Part shown: positions 1 through 8,065 of the stretch, piece by piece
Numbering within the stretch: the stretch's first letter is position 1
Layout: each line of letters opens with the position of its first letter
Origin: Natronohydrobacter thiooxidans
GTDB taxonomy: Bacteria > Pseudomonadota > Alphaproteobacteria > Rhodobacterales > Rhodobacteraceae
Assembly: GCF_001884735.1 (NCBI RefSeq)
Contig: NZ_MJAP01000010.1
Location: 89,932-153,931, forward strand
Reading direction: 5' to 3'
DNA length: 64,000 nt
Made by a program: the position numbers and the translations under genes
Notes under the pieces: generated by a model
The model's database searches: none
The model's input: only the letters and a program-made list of their open reading frames with translations
Told to the model about the DNA's origin: nothing

Positions 1-579
1 GGCGGTTTCCGCCTGTTCCTGTTCGGGCATCGGCGTTTCGGCCACCGGGTCGGGCTGCGCAGCGGGCTGGGCGGCGATATCGACCTGTGCCGTCTCTGGC
101 GGGGCCTCGGACGGGGTGGGGGCGACGCGATCCACCGGGCGCGGACGCGGGCGTTGACTGGCACCGGGGGCGGGCGCGGGCGAGAAGATCACGCCGGTTG
201 AGGGCTCGGCGGGCGCCGGGGCCGGTTCTGGCGTCGGTGCGGGCGCAGGTTCGGGTTGCGGGGCCGGTTCCGGCTGCGGCGCAGGTGCAGGCACCGGCTC
301 CGGTTCTGGCGCAGGCTGCGGTGCGGGTTCGGGGGCCAGCGGTTCGGGGGCCTGAATTTCGGGCTCTGGGGCAGGGGCAGGAGGGGCAGGCTCGGGCGCG
401 GGCGCGCTGGGTTCAGGCCGCGCCTCGCTCAGGGCGGCGAAATCCTCGGCAGAGATGATCGAGACATCCGCCACCGGGATTTTGAGCGAGGAATCGGGGG
501 CCTGAAACAGGTCAAACAGCATGACCCAGGCGATCAGCCCAAGATGCGCCACACCCGAGACTTTCTGCCCCGTGTCCAT
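1..579 (-). CDS. tolA: TolA, partial (C-terminus beyond left edge)
   Basis: Envelope-spanning TolA of the Tol-Pal system, which links the TolQR inner-membrane motor to TolB/Pal for outer-membrane invagination at division. The visible part has a short cytoplasmic start (MDTGQKVSG), one hydrophobic segment around residues 9-25 (AHLGLIAWVMLFDLF), and then a long Pro/Glu/Ala-rich stretch typical of the TolA periplasmic arm in Rhodobacteraceae. The C-terminal domain lies outside the window. I chose the ATG at 579 because GGGGA lies 5 bases before it; in-frame ATGs at 603 and 609 are alternatives. It follows tolR directly, and the order tolQ-tolR-tolA is the family norm. Its identity rests mainly on this context, since the repeat arm itself is low complexity. 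Confidence 0.85.
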   Translation of the reverse strand, partial: MDTGQKVSGVAHLGLIAWVMLFDLFQAPDSSLKIPVADVSIISAEDFAALSEARPEPSAPAPEPAPPAPAPEPEIQAPEPLAPEPAPQPAPEPEPVPAPAPQPEPAPQPEPAPAPTPEPAPAPAEPSTGVIFSPAPAPGASQRPRPRPVDRVAPTPSEAPPETAQVDIAAQPAAQPDPVAETPMPEQEQAETA

Positions 580-636
580 ACGTCCCCAGATGCCCGCCAC
601 CATGGCCATGCGACTCAGATGCCCTTTACTGCGCGC

Positions 637-1107
637 TTAATTGACCGTGCCGTCAAAACGCGGCCCGCCCTGATCGGTCACAAGCCCGATATTGTTGAAC
701 CCGCCCGTATTCAGCGCCCCCATCACCTGCACCACACGCGCATAGGGGATCGTCCCGTCCGCGCGCAGGAACACTTTGTTGTCGCGCCGCTGCTCGGCAA
801 TGGCGCGCAGTTGCGGGATCAGACTATCCGGATCGACCTCGGAGGACATAATCAAGACTGCGCCATCGGCCGTGAGTGTGACCGACAAGGGCTCTTCCTG
901 CTCGGCGGGCAAGGCGCCTGCCGCAGTGCGCGGCAATTCCACCGGTACGCCCACGGTCAGCATGGGCGCGGCCACCATGAAGATGATCAGAAGCACCAGC
1001 ATCACATCCACGAAGGGCGTGACGTTGATTTCCGACATCTTGCCTGCGCCACCGCGCCGCCTGCGCCGTCCTGTGCCGCCGCCTTTCTTGATGAATTGCG
1101 CGCCCAT
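637..1107 (-). CDS. tolR: TolR, biopolymer transport protein (ExbD family)
   Basis: TolR is the small plug and peptidoglycan-engaging partner of the TolQ motor. The protein has 156 residues. After a basic N-terminus comes MSEINVTPFVDVMLVLLIIFM, which holds the single transmembrane helix and the conserved membrane Asp used for proton translocation in ExbD/TolR proteins. A periplasmic domain rich in beta-strand-like segments follows. Only 3 bases separate it from tolQ upstream, so the two are surely co-transcribed. Length and motifs fit TolR, and the neighbouring tolA argues against the homologous ExbD. Confidence 0.95.
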   Translation of the reverse strand: MGAQFIKKGGGTGRRRRRGGAGKMSEINVTPFVDVMLVLLIIFMVAAPMLTVGVPVELPRTAAGALPAEQEEPLSVTLTADGAVLIMSSEVDPDSLIPQLRAIAEQRRDNKVFLRADGTIPYARVVQVMGALNTGGFNNIGLVTDQGGPRFDGTVN

Positions 1108-1110
1108 GGC

Positions 1111-1809
1111 TCAGGCCGCGTCCAGCTGGCGCGACAGGATGGTGTTGAACTCGTCGGCGAAGGCTTCATAGCCCGAGATGATCGCGTCGCTGTCATCGGT
1201 GAGCTTGTTGTAGAAGATCGTCGCCGGGATCGCGGCCAGCAGCCCCAGACCGGTTGCGAGCAGCGCCTCGGCGATACCGGGGGCCACGACCGCAAGATTG
1301 GTGGATTGCGCCAGCGCGATTTCCTCGAAGGCGTGTTTGATCCCCCAGACCGTGCCGAAAAGCCCGATAAAGGGCGAGGCGGAACCGACCGAGGCCAGAA
1401 AGGTCAGCCCGCCGGTCAGATCATGCGATTCCTTGGTGATGGCCACATCCATTGACCGGTCGATCCGGGCCACGGCACCGGGGATCAGCCGCCCGTCGGC
1501 GCGGTGCGAGCGCCGCCATTCGGTCATGCCGGCAGCAAAGACCCGCTCGGGCGAGGTCGCGGGCGCAGGGCCGATCTGGTCATAAAGCTCGTCCAGCGGC
1601 TCCCCGGACCAGAAGGCCGCCTCGAACTCTTCGGCCTCGGCGCGGGCGCGTCGGTAGCGGATATGTTTCTGGACGATGATCGCCCAAGACCAGAAGGAGG
1701 CGACGATCAGCATGATCATCACCAACTGCACCGTCACTGTGGCGCGCGCGAAAAGGGCGACCAGCGAGAAATCAATCTCCTGCGTCGAAGTCAGGGTCGT
1801 GGGATCCAT
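1111..1809 (-). CDS. tolQ: TolQ, proton channel of the Tol-Pal system (ExbB/MotA family)
   Basis: TolQ is the polytopic inner-membrane motor subunit. An N-terminal transmembrane helix (VQLVMIMLIVASFWSWAII) is followed by a cytoplasmic loop and two further helices in the region containing GLTFLASVGSASPFIGLFGT and LLATGLGLLAAIPATIFYN, the conserved ExbB/TolQ core. I place the start at ATG 1809 (MDPTTLTSTQEIDFS), which resembles the usual start of alphaproteobacterial TolQ and has AGAGG shortly upstream. A GTG at 1827 would add six residues. It is the first Tol gene after ybgC, in the order ybgC-tolQ-tolR-tolA. Confidence 0.95.
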   Translation of the reverse strand: MDPTTLTSTQEIDFSLVALFARATVTVQLVMIMLIVASFWSWAIIVQKHIRYRRARAEAEEFEAAFWSGEPLDELYDQIGPAPATSPERVFAAGMTEWRRSHRADGRLIPGAVARIDRSMDVAITKESHDLTGGLTFLASVGSASPFIGLFGTVWGIKHAFEEIALAQSTNLAVVAPGIAEALLATGLGLLAAIPATIFYNKLTDDSDAIISGYEAFADEFNTILSRQLDAA

Positions 1810-1913
1810 GGGCCTCTGCTCACTCACAATCTGCCGCTCTCATTGGGCGGCTTTGCGCCAGAGCATACAACAAGACAAGCGCCTTACCAACACAAGCGTG
1901 TTATACCTGCGGT

Positions 1914-2318
1914 TTATTCGGCGGGTTTTTGACTGATTTCGCGCAAAACGGGAGCTGGCAGCGGTTTCGGGCGCCCTGTATCCGCCAGACAGACCAGCGT
2001 GACCTCGGCCTGAAACAGCGTCTTGCCCTCGCGCCGGACAGATTGGTGCAGCACCAGCCGGGCGGGTTTGTGGCTGGCATAGGCGGTGGTGACGTGTAGC
2101 AGATCGTCGAATCTGGCGGGGGCGAGGTAATCCGCCACCACCCGGCGCACGGCGAAGACGCCTTGGCCCGCGGATTTCATCGCGGCCTGATCGAAGCCCA
2201 GCGCCCGCAGCCATTCCGACCGGCCGCGTTCGATGAATTTCAGGTAATTGGCGTAATAGACGATGCCTGCGAGGTCGGTATCCTCGTAATAGACGCGGAT
2301 TTTGTGGGTATGGGTCAT
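1914..2318 (-). CDS. ybgC: YbgC-type acyl-CoA thioesterase (Tol-Pal associated)
   Basis: A 134-residue hot-dog-fold thioesterase. The signature YYEDTDLAGIVYYANYLKF with ERGRSEW after it carries the catalytic Asp and the conserved helix of the 4HBT/YbgC family. The family hydrolyses short-chain or phospholipid-linked acyl thioesters, and ybgC is classically the first gene of the tol-pal operon, as here. The gap to tolQ is about 100 bases. It is preceded by a hypothetical gene ending 5 bases upstream, so that gene may belong to the same transcript. Confidence 0.93.
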   Translation of the reverse strand: MTHTHKIRVYYEDTDLAGIVYYANYLKFIERGRSEWLRALGFDQAAMKSAGQGVFAVRRVVADYLAPARFDDLLHVTTAYASHKPARLVLHQSVRREGKTLFQAEVTLVCLADTGRPKPLPAPVLREISQKPAE

Positions 2319-2322
2319 ATTA

Positions 2323-2946
2323 TCAGCTCATCTGTGCTAGGCGCGCCGCCAGCCGCAGCGCATGCACCGGGTCCGTCGCCACCGCAGGCAGCACCGGGTC
2401 ATAAGCTGCGCGGATCAACGCGCCGATCTCTGGCCGCAGCACCACTGTCTCGCCCGCCACCGCCAGCGCGGACCGGCTCGCAAAAGCCGTGTCAGACCAG
2501 GACAGGATCACCTGCACCGCCTGCGACAGCGCCAGGGTCTCGGCGGGGGTGTCGGCGAGCACCGCGTCCATGCGGATGAAGACAAACGCCGCCTTGATCG
2601 CGCCGGTCGCATCAAAGCGGAACACCCGGTACTGGTTCGCCCCCGCCGCCTGCAGCCGCGCCACCAGCGGCCCCAGCCCCTCGATCATCCGCTCCAGATC
2701 GGGCAGGTCCAGCAACTCGCCCCAGTCGCGGAAGAAGAACACCATCAGATTCGCGCCCAGTTCCGGGTCGGTCTCGGCCATCTTGTGCCCGGCAAGCGTC
2801 ACCACCGCCTCGATCGCGCCCTTGACGGTCGCGAGCGTCGCGTCATCCACGCCGAAGACCACCGGCACAATGGGCCGACCCCAGCGCGCGCAGAGGAATT
2901 GCCCGTCGGTGCGGGTGAACAGCGTTTCGATCTCGGCTATCTGCAT
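2323..2946 (-). CDS. Conserved hypothetical protein upstream of ybgC
   Basis: A 207-residue soluble protein with no signal peptide or membrane segment. I recognise no domain with certainty. The start at 2946 (MQIAEIETLF) is supported by AAAGGA 6-7 bases upstream; the frame stays open to 3036, but the added residues look non-coding. Visible features are a mixed alpha/beta composition, the segment NLMVFFFRDWGELLDLPDLE and an Ala/Leu-rich C-terminus. It lies 4 bases from ybgC on the same strand, so it is probably co-transcribed with ybgC-tol. I assign no function. Confidence 0.8.
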   Translation of the reverse strand: MQIAEIETLFTRTDGQFLCARWGRPIVPVVFGVDDATLATVKGAIEAVVTLAGHKMAETDPELGANLMVFFFRDWGELLDLPDLERMIEGLGPLVARLQAAGANQYRVFRFDATGAIKAAFVFIRMDAVLADTPAETLALSQAVQVILSWSDTAFASRSALAVAGETVVLRPEIGALIRAAYDPVLPAVATDPVHALRLAARLAQMS

Positions 2947-3048
2947 GGGCGGTCCTTTCGCCCCTCGTGCATAATTCTGCAACAGCCGCGACGCAAGCGC
3001 GCAGCCCGCGTCACAGAAGCGTGACACTGCCGCCAAACCCGCGTAGAG

Positions 3049-3963
3049 GTGACTGAAATCGCGTGGAAAAATGGGTGGACCGTGGTGGTCAAGGCGATCC
3101 TTCTGGGCTTGGCGCTGGCGTTAGCGCAACCGGCATCGGCGCAGATCCGCGCCGCAGACGGGCTGGCGGCGCTGGATGCGGGCGACGCGGGAGCTGCGCG
3201 CGCGATCTGGGCGGCACTGGCGGCGCGGGGCGATGTGCTGGCGCAGCATAATCTGGCGGTGCTGAAGCTGACCGGGCAGGGCGGCGCGCAGGATATGGAT
3301 GGCGCGCTGATCTGGTTCGAGGCCGCAGCGCTGCAGGGTCACTTGCCTGCGCAACAGGTGTTGGCCGGCCTCGCGCTGGAACGCGGTGACCACGATGTGG
3401 CACAGCGCTGGTATCTGGCGGCGGCCGAAGCGGGAGACGGGGTGGCACAACTGGCGCTGGCGCAATTGCTGGAGCGCGGCGGGCAAGACCCGGAGGGTGC
3501 GCTGCACTGGTACGGGGCGGCTGCGGAACAGGGGCTGGCGGCGGCACAATTCGCGCTTGCTGCGGCCTTGGCCGAGCAGGGGGATCATGCCGGGGCCGCC
3601 GGTTGGTTCGAGGCTGCCGCTGGTCAGGGCGATCCGCGCGCGATGCATAATCTGGCCGTGGCGCTGGCGCAGGGTCTGGGGCTTGAACAGGACGAGACCG
3701 CAGCGCGGGCGCTCTACCTGCAGGCGGCGCAGGCAGGATATGCGCCCGCGATGCGCAATCTCGCGCTGATGCAGGCGCGGGGGCGGGGCGGGGCGCAGTC
3801 CTTCCGCTTCGCACTGGTCTGGGCTCTGGCGGCGACGGATCTGGGCGAGCCGGGGGCGGATGATCTGGTCGCGGCGCTGCGCGAGGTCATGTCGGCCGCC
3901 GCGATTGCCGAGGCCGGGGCGCTGGCCGAGGATTGCCTGCGCGGCGTGGCGGAATGCGGATGA
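3049..3963 (+). CDS. Exported Sel1-like/TPR repeat protein
   Basis: A 304-residue protein starting with GTG. A signal peptide (VVVKAILLGLALALAQPASA, cleaved near residue 31) precedes about six Sel1-type repeats with the usual pattern of A..N/Q..LA and W...AA.G, for example ALIWFEAAALQGHLPAQ and ALYLQAAQAGYAPAMRNLA. Sel1 repeats form alpha-solenoids that bind protein partners, and exported members often act in envelope maintenance or regulation. It is divergent from the hypothetical-ybgC-tol group with about 100 bases between them. Substrate and partner cannot be told from sequence. Confidence 0.9.
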   Translation: MTEIAWKNGWTVVVKAILLGLALALAQPASAQIRAADGLAALDAGDAGAARAIWAALAARGDVLAQHNLAVLKLTGQGGAQDMDGALIWFEAAALQGHLPAQQVLAGLALERGDHDVAQRWYLAAAEAGDGVAQLALAQLLERGGQDPEGALHWYGAAAEQGLAAAQFALAAALAEQGDHAGAAGWFEAAAGQGDPRAMHNLAVALAQGLGLEQDETAARALYLQAAQAGYAPAMRNLALMQARGRGGAQSFRFALVWALAATDLGEPGADDLVAALREVMSAAAIAEAGALAEDCLRGVAECG

Positions 3964-4038
3964 TCCCACGTCGCAGCTTTGGCAATTCTTGACAGGCTTT
4001 GCCAATCTCTGGCATCCTGCGCGCAAAGGAGATCCGAC

Positions 4039-4293
4039 ATGGCCACGATGAATGTTTCGCTGCCCGATCAGATGAAAGCCTGGGTTGAGGCCCAGACCCG
4101 TGACGGGCGTTACAGCAATGCAAGTGACTATGTGCGCGACCTGATCCGCCGCGATCAGGAGCGCCGCGCGGCGATTGCCGAAGTGCAGCAGCTGGTGGAT
4201 GAAGCGCTGGCGAGTGGCCCTGCTGCGCCTTTCGACCTTGAGACGTTTCTAGCCAGCAAGCGCGATCAGAATGCCAAAGCCGGCAGTCACTGA
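4039..4293 (+). CDS. parD: ParD-like antitoxin (type II toxin-antitoxin)
   Basis: An 84-residue protein with an N-terminal ribbon-helix-helix domain: a strand (TMNVSLPDQMKAWVE) and a helix pair (YSNASDYVRDLIRRDQER), as in ParD/CopG antitoxins. The C-terminal half should wrap the toxin. The start at ATG 4039 is set by a strong AAAGGAG 7 bases upstream; the frame opens earlier at 3979 without such support. Its end overlaps the start of the downstream toxin by 23 bases, the usual antitoxin-first arrangement with translational coupling. ParD proteins normally also repress their own promoter. Confidence 0.9.
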   Translation: MATMNVSLPDQMKAWVEAQTRDGRYSNASDYVRDLIRRDQERRAAIAEVQQLVDEALASGPAAPFDLETFLASKRDQNAKAGSH

Positions 4294-4582
4294 GTTCCGC
4301 CTCAGCCCCGCCGCGCTGCGCGATCTGGATGCGATCTGGGACTATACCGCGCAAAACTGGTCCGTCGCGCAGGCGGAAACCTATATCCGCGGACTGACGG
4401 CGGATATGGATCTTCTGGTTCACAACCCGAAGCTGGCGCGCGAAAGCCACCTGACCCGCCCACCCGTGCGCATGTATCGTTCAGGGTCGCATCTGATCGT
4501 CTATCGCATTGCAGCGGGCTGGTTGGAGGTCTTACGGATTGTGCATGTGCGGCAGAATTGGACGGACCTGCTGGACGTATGA
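4271..4582 (+). CDS. parE: ParE/RelE-family toxin
   Basis: A 103-residue toxin of the RelE/ParE superfamily. It shows the family pattern: FRLSPAALRDLDAIWDYT at the N-terminus, ..NPKLARES..., RMYRSGSHLIVYRI in the strand core, and VLRIVHVRQNWTDLL at the end (the common hxxRxxW/D terminus). ParE members poison DNA gyrase and RelE members cleave mRNA on the ribosome. The W.YT N-terminus and VRQNW end fit ParE better. It overlaps the antitoxin gene and has no other partner nearby. It looks intact. Confidence 0.88.
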   Translation: MPKPAVTEFRLSPAALRDLDAIWDYTAQNWSVAQAETYIRGLTADMDLLVHNPKLARESHLTRPPVRMYRSGSHLIVYRIAAGWLEVLRIVHVRQNWTDLLDV

Positions 4583-4692
4583 AAGATGGGTTGTCGCGCC
4601 CATGGCGCGACGCAAGCTTTTGAAATGGCAGGTGCTGCCCGGCGGGGTCGCCAAGCGGTGCGTCAATCGCTCCATTCCGCCCCCCGATCCCT

Positions 4693-6840
4693 TCACCCCG
4701 CTGCCTTCAATTCCAGCCGCCGCGCATGCAGGACAGGTTCGGTATAGCCCGAAGGCTGCACCCGCCCTCTGAACACCAGATCGCAGGCAGCCTGAAACGC
4801 CACCCCATCGAACCCCGGTGCCATGGGCCGGTAGGCCGCGTCGCCTGCATTCTGGCGGTCCACCACTGCGGCCATGCGCTTCATCGCCTCCATGACCTCA
4901 CTCTCGCTGACAACGCCATGATGCAGCCAGTTGGCGATATGCTGGCTGGAAATGCGGCAGGTCGCGCGGTCCTCCATCAGGCCCACATCATTGATATCCG
5001 GCACTTTCGAGCAGCCCACGCCCTGATCGACCCAGCGCACGACATAGCCCAAGATGCCTTGCGCATTGTTCTCGACCTCGCGCAGGATCTGCTCCTTCGA
5101 CCATTTGCGGAAACTTGCGAGCGGGATGTCCAGCAGCGCCTCGACATGGGCGCGGCGACCGCCCTTGGCGAGCTTCTCCTGCACGCTGCGCACATTGACC
5201 TGATGGTAATGCAGCGCATGCAGGGTGGCGGCGGTGGGCGAGGGCACCCAGGCGGTGTTCGCCCCCGATTTGGGGTGCTCGATCTTGGCCTCCAGCATCG
5301 CGGCCATCTGGTCGGGCATGGCCCACATGCCCTTGCCGATCTGCGCGCGTCCCATCAGCCCGCATTCCAGGCCGATATCGACATTGCGATCCTCATAGGC
5401 CTTGATCCAGCCCTTGCGCTTGATGAAATCCTTGCGCGAGAACGGCCCTGCTTCCATCGAAGTGTGAATTTCGTCGCCGGTGCGGTCCAGAAAGCCTGTA
5501 TTGATGAAGGCGATCCGGTGGCGGGCCGCATGGATGCATTGCTGCAGATTGACCGAAGTGCGGCGTTCCTCATCCATTACGCCGATCTTGATCGTATTCG
5601 GCGCAAGGCCGAGGATCTGCTCGACGCGCGAGAAAATCTCATCGGCGAAAGCAACTTCTTCTGGCCCGTGCATCTTGGGCTTCACGATATAGATCGAGCC
5701 CTGTTCCGAATTGCGCGGACCGGCGGTTTTTTTCAGGTCATGCAAAGCCGCCGTGACGGTCATCATCGCATCCATCAGCCCTTCGAAGACCTCGTTGCCC
5801 TCGGCATCAAGGATCGCGGGATTGGTCATCAGATGGCCGACATTGCGCACCCAGAGAAGTGCGCGGCCCTTCAGCGTCTTCGGGCTGCCATCGGGGGCGG
5901 TGATCTCAAGATCAGGGGCAAGCGCGCGGGTGACGGACTTGCCGCCTTTGTCCAGCTCTGCCGTCAGATCACCCTTCATCAGCCCCAGCCAGTTGGAATA
6001 GGCCAGTACCTTGTCCTCGGCATCGACACAGGCGACGGAATCTTCGCAATCCATGATGGCAGAGAGCGCGGATTCAACCCGCACATCGGCGAGCGCCGCC
6101 TGATCGCGCCCACCGATCAGATGCGCGCGGTTGAACACCAGTTCCACATGCAGCCCGTTACTGACCAGAAAAACGCTGTCCGGCGCACGCGGATCGCCCC
6201 GGTAGCCCGCGAATTTTTCCGGGTTTTCCAGTGGCTTGCCGTCGACCAGTAGCGCACCACCACGCACATGATAAAGCCGCGCATCCGCATGGCTGTGACT
6301 GTCCAGCGGGAAGGCGCTGTCCAGAAACACCCGCACGCGCGCGACCACCCGCGCGCCGCGCCCCTGCTCATAGCCACCGGCAGGGGGCTGGCTGCCCATC
6401 GCATCGGTGCCGTAGAGCGCATCATAGAGGCTGCCCCAGCGCGCATTCGCGGCGTTGAGCGCATAGCGCGCATTGGTGATCGGCACGACAAGCTGCGGCC
6501 CGGCGATGGTCGCGATTTCGGCATCCACATTGGTGGTGTCGATCCGGAACGGGGCGAGTTCGGGCAGCAGATAACCGATCTCTTCGAGAAATGCCTTGTA
6601 GGCTTCGCGGTCATGCGGCTGGTTCGCGCGCGCCTTGTGCCAGTCATCAATCTGGGTTTGCAGGGTCGCGCGCTGCTCCAGAAGCGCACGGTTCTTCGGG
6701 CTGAGATCGCGCAGCAAGCCCGCGAAACCCTGCCAGAATGCTTCCGCCGTCACTCCGGTGCCGGGCAGCATTGTGTCCTCGACAAAGGCGGCAAGTGTCG
6801 GGTCGATCTTCAGATCCGCGCGGGCGGTCATTGCTGTCAT
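4693..6840 (-). CDS. glcB: Malate synthase G
   Basis: Condenses glyoxylate with acetyl-CoA to malate in the glyoxylate bypass. The 715-residue product is the size of the G isoform and collinear with it: an N-terminal clasp, a long inserted domain, the TIM-barrel core ([42 protein letters not shown]) and the C-terminal plug ([40 protein letters not shown]). I chose ATG 6840 because GAGGA lies 7 bases upstream; the frame stays open to 6921. No isocitrate lyase gene is adjacent. Two tandem GTGTRCAAT repeats lie about 33 bases upstream of the start (separate entry). Confidence 0.97.
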   Translation of the reverse strand: MTAMTARADLKIDPTLAAFVEDTMLPGTGVTAEAFWQGFAGLLRDLSPKNRALLEQRATLQTQIDDWHKARANQPHDREAYKAFLEEIGYLLPELAPFRIDTTNVDAEIATIAGPQLVVPITNARYALNAANARWGSLYDALYGTDAMGSQPPAGGYEQGRGARVVARVRVFLDSAFPLDSHSHADARLYHVRGGALLVDGKPLENPEKFAGYRGDPRAPDSVFLVSNGLHVELVFNRAHLIGGRDQAALADVRVESALSAIMDCEDSVACVDAEDKVLAYSNWLGLMKGDLTAELDKGGKSVTRALAPDLEITAPDGSPKTLKGRALLWVRNVGHLMTNPAILDAEGNEVFEGLMDAMMTVTAALHDLKKTAGPRNSEQGSIYIVKPKMHGPEEVAFADEIFSRVEQILGLAPNTIKIGVMDEERRTSVNLQQCIHAARHRIAFINTGFLDRTGDEIHTSMEAGPFSRKDFIKRKGWIKAYEDRNVDIGLECGLMGRAQIGKGMWAMPDQMAAMLEAKIEHPKSGANTAWVPSPTAATLHALHYHQVNVRSVQEKLAKGGRRAHVEALLDIPLASFRKWSKEQILREVENNAQGILGYVVRWVDQGVGCSKVPDINDVGLMEDRATCRISSQHIANWLHHGVVSESEVMEAMKRMAAVVDRQNAGDAAYRPMAPGFDGVAFQAACDLVFRGRVQPSGYTEPVLHARRLELKAAG

Positions 6841-6872
6841 TCTGGTCCTCGTCGTGCTGAACAGTCCGGTTT

Positions 6873-6891
6873 GTGTGCAATCGTGTACAAT
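6873..6891 (-). promoter_or_regulatory. Tandem GTGTRCAAT repeats upstream of glcB (candidate operator)
   Basis: GTGTGCAAT (6873-6881) and GTGTACAAT (6883-6891) form a direct repeat with a 10-base period, one helical turn, 33 bases before the glcB start. Direct repeats in helical phase are typical of regulator sites. No regulator gene for it is visible in the window. Confidence 0.35.
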
Positions 6892-7069
6892 AAGCCCTGT
6901 CCGTCTGCGGGCAAGGTTCAATTGGCACTAAGGCCAGTGAAATCTGCAGCAGCAGCGCTCCTTTGTTTCGGACTGTCACATTTGCGACGTGATTAGGGGT
7001 GGAAAATGATCATCTTGACATGAACTCTACTTATGCTTGTGCTTCGGGGGGCAAATATTGTATCGTTCT

Positions 7070-7084
7070 GATACTAAATCTGCG
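7070..7084. promoter_or_regulatory. Inverted repeat GTATC-N5-GATAC upstream of luxR
   Basis: Perfect 5-base arms around a 5-base spacer, in an AT-richer stretch about 175 bases before luxR. It could be an operator or part of a promoter. The short arms make chance occurrence possible. Confidence 0.25.
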
Positions 7085-7205
7085 TGGCGGCACGGGACAG
7101 GTGCCTGTGACGGCTTTCGGGCTGGCCGCGCGCTTTCGTCTCCGGTTTGCGCCGGATCATGTGCAGTTGCGTGTTTTCCCGAGTTCCATCGACTCACCTT
7201 TTGAC

Positions 7206-7228
7206 TGATGACTGCCCTGCAGTCATCA
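7206..7228. promoter_or_regulatory. Perfect 10-bp inverted repeat before luxR (lux-box-like candidate)
   Basis: TGATGACTGC (7206-7215), spacer CCT, GCAGTCATCA (7219-7228) is a perfect dyad of 23 bases. It ends 31 bases before the luxR ATG and has no U-run after it, so it is more like an operator than a terminator. Its size is close to the roughly 20-bp dyads bound by LuxR-family proteins, and its position would suit autorepression. It does not match the classical lux-box sequence, so the binder is inferred only from position. Confidence 0.45.
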
Positions 7229-7259
7229 TGACCTGTCCGCTTACCGGTTGGAGCAAGGC

Positions 7260-7973
7260 ATGGATATTTTGCGTTACGCGCGCGACATCGGGCTTCGCCA
7301 TCCAAGCGAAACCGATGTGGTTGCGCGGCTGCAGACGGCTTGCGCAGAACTGGAGGTCGAGCATGCCTGTTTCGCCAGCAAGGTTCCCGGCAATGACACG
7401 CTTGTAGGTTTTGCGACCTATTCAGAGCAATGGCGCAAGCATTATATCGACAAGGAATTCCACCTGATCGACCCGACCTTGCAGAAGATGATGCATGCCA
7501 TGGGGCCGGTGGACTGGGAAAGGCTGCGTCATTTCGAAGGCTATGATCCGGTTTTTCGCGAGGCGCATGACTTCCAGATCCCCGAGATCGGCATGAGCAT
7601 CCCGATCCGCGGCCCGTTTGGCGAAAGAAGTGTGCTGACGCTGGCAACACGGACGACACCTCAGCTCTGGGCCGCGCAGAAGCGCAGCATCATGCAAGAG
7701 GTGCAGCGGGTTGCTGCCCGGATCCATGATGAGGTGATGCTCAGCGGCCAGATCATGCTCAGCCTTGATCTGCCGAGCCTGTCGACGCGCGAGATCGAGA
7801 TATTGCAGTGGATCGCGGCGGGAAAGGCGCAACAGGATGTCGCGGATATCCTGAATATTTCGAACCGCACTGTTGAAGTGCATCTGCGCTCTGTCCGCAA
7901 CAAGCTGGGTGCGGTCAGCACGGCACAGGCGGTCGCGCGGGCCATCGGGATGCACCTGATTTACCCGCTCTGA
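7260..7973 (+). CDS. luxR: LuxR-family acyl-homoserine-lactone receptor/regulator
   Basis: A 237-residue transcriptional regulator. The N-terminal autoinducer-binding domain keeps the ligand-contacting pattern W..YI....LIDP (EQWRKHYIDKEFHLIDPT) and a later W (PVDWERL). The C-terminal GerE/LuxR helix-turn-helix is clear (LSTREIEILQWIAAGKAQQD, ISNRTVEVHLRSVRNKLG). ATG 7260 is preceded by GGAG 6 bases upstream; a TTG at 7248 is in frame but less likely. The cognate synthase gene luxI follows 92 bases downstream on the same strand. A 23-base dyad sits just before the start and may be its own target. Confidence 0.95.
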   Translation: MDILRYARDIGLRHPSETDVVARLQTACAELEVEHACFASKVPGNDTLVGFATYSEQWRKHYIDKEFHLIDPTLQKMMHAMGPVDWERLRHFEGYDPVFREAHDFQIPEIGMSIPIRGPFGERSVLTLATRTTPQLWAAQKRSIMQEVQRVAARIHDEVMLSGQIMLSLDLPSLSTREIEILQWIAAGKAQQDVADILNISNRTVEVHLRSVRNKLGAVSTAQAVARAIGMHLIYPL

Positions 7974-8036
7974 GGGGGGCAAAGCGGGACTACGGGTTTT
8001 CCACAATATCCATTCTGTCAGAAAGATGGTTCCATA

Positions 8037-8055
8037 TCCTTGGCATTTCCAAGGA
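8037..8055 (+). promoter_or_regulatory. Hairpin masking the luxI ribosome-binding site
   Basis: TCCTTGG (8037-8043), loop CATTT, CCAAGGA (8049-8055) gives a perfect 7-bp stem. The Shine-Dalgarno AAGGAG (8051-8056) lies in the 3' arm, 9 bases before the luxI ATG at 8066. If it forms in the mRNA, it would hide the ribosome site and make luxI translation conditional on temperature, an RNA or a protein. The same sequence could instead be a DNA operator. Confidence 0.5.
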
Positions 8056-8065
8056 GACAACGAAA

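Larger units (their letters stand above)
6841..7259. other. Intergenic region between divergent glcB and luxR
   Basis: About 420 bases without a convincing gene. It holds the glcB tandem repeats near its left end and two inverted repeats on the luxR side (7070-7084 and 7206-7228). A TTGACA hexamer at 7015-7020 lacks a good -10 element at normal spacing, so I do not call a luxR promoter. A 69-codon open frame at 6999-7208 has no ribosome site or recognisable features and I do not consider it a gene. Confidence 0.6.

Noticed and set aside
4726..6252. Open frame of 508 codons on the plus strand opposite glcB
   Set aside because: Shadow of malate synthase, whose conserved motifs are all on the minus strand.
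7015..7037. luxR promoter TTGACA/TATGCT
   Set aside because: The spacing is only 11 bases, far below the usual 16-18.
6999..7208. Small open frame (69 codons) between glcB and luxR
   Set aside because: No ribosome-binding site, no homology I can recognise, and atypical composition for a gene here.
8011..8023. TTCTGTCAGAA as a lux box upstream of luxI
   Set aside because: An 11-base palindrome is too short for a lux box and has no recognisable core; it may be chance.
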